A DNA stretch of 64,000 bases from Ophioderma brevispina. Its lineage: Eukaryota > Echinodermata > Ophiuroidea > Amphilepidida > Ophiodermatidae. The stretch covers positions 1 to 64,000 of the forward strand of contig JAMKCH010035364.1 in NCBI GenBank assembly GCA_023653785.1, read 5' to 3'. A program made the translations under genes and the position numbers. The notes beneath the pieces were generated by a model. It was given only the letters and a program-made list of their open reading frames with translations. It did no database searches and was not told where the DNA came from. This document shows, one piece after another, positions 60,501-64,000 of this stretch (within the stretch, counting starts at the first letter, position 1; every line of letters starts with the position of its first letter).

Positions 60501-61814
60501 CGATTCAATGCATCCTCAACCCAACCCTCCTACTCTCCTCCACTTGCTTCTTCCATGTCTTCTCTGGACGTCCCCTCCTCGAACCTCCCACCTCGAACTC
60601 AAAGGCCCTTAAGGCATGCTCGTCATCCTTCCTCAACACATGCTAGTCAGGTAGAACCTTCATGTGACCGTACAGTTGAGTATATATACAATTTTTTTGC
60701 TGAAAATTATAGATTAGGGTGTGTAGAATAAGAATCTGCCGGGTGCCACCTGGGCATCCTTGGGCATTTTTTTTTTTTTTTTTTTTTTCATCAAGTCCTC
60801 AGTCTTCATCCTATCCATCAACTTCACCCCACACATCGCTCTTATCATTGCTCTCTCTGTCTTCCTCAGAATCCCCATCTCATTTTCGCTCAGACACCAC
60901 GTCTCGCTCCCATACAGCATAACTGATCTCACACAACTCTTATACACCATTCCTTTCATCTTCAAAGGATATCTTTTCCCTTGCAACAACTCCCCACATT
61001 CCCTAAACTTCACCCACCCATACCTCACTCTTGCTGTCACAGCCACCTCACATCCACCACCCCCACTAACCTTGTCCCCAAGGTATGTGAACTCCTTCAC
61101 AGACTCCACCTCATCACACAATCTTTCTTCCTGTTCCACCATCCCTCCAACTCCCTTCTCGCATCTTCCGCACATAAAATCTCTTGCCAAGCTTGGGGTC
61201 ACTCTCTTCATCTTTGTGCATCGCCCATGGATCCATTTCCCACATTTCTCACACCACACTGAGTTTGCTTTTACCCTCTTCCCACACACGCCACATGGGT
61301 CTACCTTACTCACTACCACCTCACTCTACACCCCGCTCAACAGCCCTTTTGTCTTCCCAAGGTTTACCTTAAGACCCTTACTCTCAAAAGCCGCCTTCCA
61401 TTTCCAAAACTTCTCCCTTTAGAATACAAGTGTTAAACTTTGTTGTTGGCCTATGGGTATACTTTCAACTTGGGGAGATTCTGATTTTGAAGTATTTTAC
61501 TGTGACTGACAGCCCTTTGAATTTTGTTGAGATTTATAACAATTTAACAACTTATCCTTACTTTACTATCTTGTGCATACAGCCGTGTGATCCGCAAGAG
61601 CATTGCCCGTGTGCTGACAGTCATTCATCAAACCCAAAAGGAAAATTTGCGGAAGTTCTACAAAGGCAAGAAATTCAAGCCTCTTGATCTAAGGCCCAAG
61701 AAGACCAGAGCCATGCGACGAGCACTGACAAAACGGGAACTCAAATTAAAGACCAAGAAACAGTGGCGCAAAGAAACACTTTATCCTGTCCGCAAGTACG
61801 CTGTCAGGGAATAA
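57534..61814 (+). CDS. RPL35: 60S ribosomal protein L35 (eL35/uL29 family), exons 57534-57670 and 61583-61814
   Basis: RPL35 is a large-subunit ribosomal protein near the peptide exit tunnel, where uL29-family proteins contact SRP and the translocon. The first visible exon begins after TTTTACATCTAG with [16 protein letters not shown] and carries the helical hairpin ending [14 protein letters not shown]. It ends in AT|GTAAGA (phase 2). The second exon follows CATACAG and continues in frame as [15 protein letters not shown], then [17 protein letters not shown], then [15 protein letters not shown], to KYAVRE and TAA 61812-61814. Together they give 122 residues. One extra Met makes 123, the human length, so exon 1 should supply just the ATG; it was not found. 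Both exons are free of stops and closely match animal RPL35, unlike everything else here. The 3.9-kb intron carries repeats and an antisense LINE. An expressed gene is likely, though the missing exon cannot be checked here. Confidence 0.93.
58790..59535 (+). repeat. Dispersed repeat family A, copy 2 (in RPL35 intron)
   Basis: Matches 5590-6276 in the same orientation at both ends: CAAACAGCCACAAC, CGAAAGTTAAAA and GGGCACA on the left; TGCCTGGCTTTTGTTGAGGT and AATTTGTTGC...GCGTTGTGGGTC on the right. The interior differs. A TAAAACT...TGAGCTGAAATTACA(C/T)GAAGGG segment is also duplicated within this copy (58860 and 59024). Short frames inside show no firm domain. Confidence 0.55.
60029..60157 (+). 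repeat. 65-bp tandem duplication
   Basis: GAGTCATAGGTGCAACATGG and the next 40 bases at 60031 are repeated without a visible difference at 60096. The flanking few bases differ. Near identity implies recent origin (or an assembly artefact). Confidence 0.9.
60378..61422 (-). pseudogene. Antisense LINE mosaic with zinc finger and internal poly(A)
   Basis: The minus strand, high to low, reads the end of a reverse-transcriptase domain ([19 protein letters not shown] near 61403-61347). Next is a C4HC-style zinc finger with [23 protein letters not shown] and DFMCGRC (61295-61163). The RT C-terminal region follows ([44 protein letters not shown]), ending TEDLM. There a run of 22 A (60788-60767) interrupts it. 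About 145 bp of unrelated sequence follow, then HVLRKDDEH...[12 protein letters not shown] near 60640-60540 and the normal 3' end, with a (TAC)n tail at 60392-60378. The 201-codon frame 61319-60714 is the best-preserved retroelement ORF here, but it is truncated at both ends. Confidence 0.75.
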
Positions 61815-61815
61815 A
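61810..61815 (+). promoter_or_regulatory. AATAAA polyadenylation signal overlapping the RPL35 stop codon
   Basis: The sequence GGAATAAAAAAA at the end of the RPL35 frame contains AATAAA at 61810-61815, sharing all three bases of the TAA stop. No other AATAAA was seen in the following ~200 bp. Position is from sequence; its use is inferred. Confidence 0.55.
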
Positions 61816-62302
61816 AAAATTCCAGAGACTTTTAGAGTGCAAGGTGCAAGAACATGCTTTAGCATTGAATGCTGATACACAAACCATCAAAATGAGTGGT
61901 TCCAAAGATGATGACAGAATATTCTAATATCTGACAGCCATCTTCTGGTGGGGCATAAAGCTGGAAATTGTCTCACGTGTATAACTAGTCTTTGTAAAAT
62001 TTATCAAATGCTTCGTATTCTTTTTGTTGTTTGTCTTAAGGCATTTGTGATCCACATCCTCGTCCCCCGCTTACCTAAAAATGTTGAGATTTTATATGAT
62101 CTGAATCGTTGCCTTAGTAATCCAAGCATGCCCAATCTTGCGCTGCAAATTCGGTCTCATCTGTATGAAATTCTCACTTTTTTGTATCTCTGTCGTAAAC
62201 GGACAAATTACAGCACAGAGCGTATGGACCGTGGGAACATTAATTGCTCATAACACAAAACACAAGATCGGGGACATCTCAAATTTTGAGCTTTTCTGCA
62301 AT
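61815..62302 (+). other. RPL35 downstream flank
   Basis: Possible short 3' UTR, then anonymous sequence. The 101-codon frame at 61948-62253 resembles no family I know. Confidence 0.4.
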
Positions 62303-63397
62303 AGCATGGGACTGTAGTGAAGATGTGCGCTCGGATAAAATTGTGAATTTTTGCACCCAAGTACTTTAGCATTGAAATCCATAAAAATTGATGGAAGCAA
62401 CTTGCCAACCCTCCTTAATGGACACCAGCTTAGGTTTCAAGGTTAGGGGTCAAAAATGTAAAGAGTTCTGAATGTTTAAAACGCACACCAGGGTGTTTTG
62501 TCTGTCACAAGGATGTCCAAAGGTATAGTTTACACTATCTATGGCTTACAGTCCGGAGTTTATGGGGTAAAAACTGTAAAAATGGAAAAAGTCAACCCTT
62601 TGGTGTGTCATGGGTCAAAGTTAAAAGTTGCTTTTTATTCAGTTAATATGTGGTGCAAATTGTTTCCCTACTTAATGATTGAAATAAGAATATTTTGCTT
62701 ATCTGTTCTGGCTTCTTCACGTTATCCAACAAATAGGTCACAGGTCAATGAGAAATCCAATAGCTGCCAATGTTCGCTGTAAAGTGCCAACGGTAATTAG
62801 GATTCGTTTCCCCCCAGACGGTCCAAACCAATCACAGGGCGCAGGACAAATGCCATACAATTAAGATTTGAATTCCCCCGTTATAACCCCGTCATTTGTT
62901 TGGACCGATTGCCGGACAACGAATCCTATTACGTGGCACTTCTACAGCGATAGCACACGGGTTGACTTTATTGCCATTTTGGTTAATACCAAACAAGTAA
63001 TATCGTCAAAACTATCCTAATTTCATTCTATTAGCTAAACCAACAATTTTGGAACCACATTTTACTGACCCCTGTACAAACCAAAATTGATTTTTTTACC
63101 AGATTACAGTTTTTTACCCCATAATTCCTAAACGATAAGTCACAGATAGTATAAACTATACCTTTTATGGAATCCTCGTAAAAACCAGACAGACATCAGG
63201 TGTGCTTTTCAACACCATCGAACATTTTAAAATTTACCCTGTGTGACCTTGAAATCCAGCTGGGGGCCATGAAAGGGAGTGGCAAGTGCTTCCATCATTG
63301 TTTTTTATTATCATGTATAAAGTACTTGTGTACCAAAATTCAAAATTTTATCCGTATTTGCACACTCACATAAGACTGTGCACTACAGTCCCCCACT
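62303..63397 (+). mobile_element. ~1.1-kb foldback element, copy 2
   Basis: Begins near GGGACTGTAGTG and ends CTACAGTCCCCCACT. The left arm (AAGGTATAGTTTACACTATC, GGGGTAAAAACTGTAAAAAT) is mirrored on the right (TATAAACTATACCTTTT, ACAGTTTTTTACCCCATAA). The inner arms GTGCCAACGGTAATTAGGAT and ACGAATCCTATTACGTGGCAC also pair, so the element is palindromic almost to its centre (about 62820-62900). Copy 1 at 55186-56157 is inverted relative to it. Non-coding. Confidence 0.75.
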
Positions 63398-64000
63398 ACA
63401 GATTTCTAGTGGATCAATGCATAAAACATAAGGTGCTGGAATCACGAAATGCACCTATTAAATTACTGTTCTGAAAAGTTAATGTGATATGGTTCTGTTG
63501 CACAAAAATGGCAGTGTTCTACAAATCACTAGTTAACCACTAAATATGTTAATCTGCAGAAGTAGATTTGTGATGGAAGTTGTGTGTTATGTGGCACCAT
63601 TGGTAAATGGGAAAATATTTGAATTAATCCTGTGATATTTGCGCCATCCAACACATTTAGAAAGTGAACTGAAACTCCTTTGACGTTGGATAGTGCAAGG
63701 CAATTTAAGGAATCTGTTGGGCATGTTTACCGTCTGACGTAGGACATTGAAGGACGGGACGTGTGATTATGTACTAAAGGAATACGGGGATGTGCTGACT
63801 CTAGTGTGGCATTTTTTTCCCATGGATTCCTTTATACCATGGTCGTTTTTATCCCCTGGCTGAACGTAAGGGGATTTTGCGAGAGAGTGCATGTCCGTAT
63901 TATGTGTGTGTGTGTTCTAGGTGGTTTTACCTTTTCGAACCAAGTTTAGGTTTTCGTTTTTCAGGTCTCCTTTGCAAAGTTGAAGTCTGAATTAAACCAG
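63398..64000. other. Anonymous DNA at window end
   Basis: No exon recognised. AGGGGATTTTGCGAGAGAG followed by TGCATGTC near 63868-63895 is a diverged copy of 51876-51902, a short dispersed repeat. Confidence 0.4.

Larger units (their letters stand above)
57671..61582 (+). other. RPL35 intron
   Basis: Donor GTAAGATG at 57671 and acceptor TTGTGCATACAG ending at 61582. It contains a G-run at 58101-58107, the dispersed repeat at 58790-59535, the 65-bp duplication at 60029-60157, AGGTCAAAGG-type motifs near 60160-60310, and the LINE mosaic at 60378-61422. I saw no convincing box C/D or H/ACA snoRNA by eye. Confidence 0.8.

Noticed and set aside
60760..61422. 220-codon + strand open frame
   Set aside because: It is the shadow of the antisense LINE and of its poly(A) tract; codons are Ser/Thr/His/Leu-rich with no domain.
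1..64000. CRISPR array or prokaryotic operon
   Set aside because: No regularly spaced identical short repeats with unique spacers and no closely packed bacterial-type ORFs; the tandem repeats seen are satellites or minisatellites.

Overview
The window looks like animal nuclear DNA from an AT-rich, repeat-dense genome, most plausibly a marine invertebrate. Three things point that way. One spliced ribosomal-protein gene is present. Several LINE, mariner and SINE families typical of aquatic metazoans can be recognised. There are no operons, ribosome-binding sites or closely packed open frames. A deuterostome (hemichordate, echinoderm or amphioxus) is my guess from the TRIM-like relic and the retroelement types, but nothing here proves it. 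Almost every open frame in the window is short and random-looking.

The one convincing host gene is RPL35 (eL35/uL29), on the + strand at the right end. Two coding exons (57534-57670 and 61583-61814) join in frame to give 122 residues. With a first exon that supplies only the ATG, the protein would be 123 aa, as in human. That first exon was not found. The 3.9-kb intron between the visible exons holds a dispersed repeat, a fresh 65-bp tandem duplication and an antisense LINE mosaic. The gene lies between two copies, in opposite orientation, of a ~1-kb foldback element (55186-56157 and 62303-63397).

Left third (1-21 kb): a decayed RING/B-box (TRIM-type) pseudogene at 2.2 kb. A 145-bp MITE at 3.0 kb. 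Degenerate palindromes at 3.6-4.2, 11.3-11.8, 17.9-18.05 and 19.3-19.4 kb. A 1.1-kb element with terminal inverted repeats and TA flanks at 6.3-7.4 kb, nested in an older dispersed repeat whose second copy is at 58.8-59.5 kb. The C-terminal part of an endonuclease-bearing retroelement protein at 9.0-9.7 kb. A nearly full-length but frameshifted CR1/L2-like LINE at 14.5-17.74 kb.

Middle (21-45 kb): mostly anonymous AT-rich DNA with a 22-bp minisatellite, GA, poly-G and poly-T tracts, small reverse-transcriptase fragments at 25.9-26.2 and 36.0-36.1 kb, and a tRNA-derived SINE at 34.5 kb. The most structured region is 38.9-44.5 kb. There, two arrays of the same ~165-bp unit face each other in inverted orientation around a LINE relic, a hAT-like MITE and a SINE.

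Right part (45-64 kb): C-run repeats at 45 kb, a perfect 40-bp palindrome beside a second MITE copy at 51.8-52.07 kb, a ~170-bp tandem repeat, a decayed hammerhead-like motif of the kind carried by Penelope-like elements, a mariner-type transposase pseudogene (53461-54562), and the RPL35 locus. I found no CRISPR array, rRNA gene or intact tRNA gene, and no intact transposon ORF. What stands out is the number of inverted-repeat (foldback) structures at scales from 40 bp to over 5 kb.
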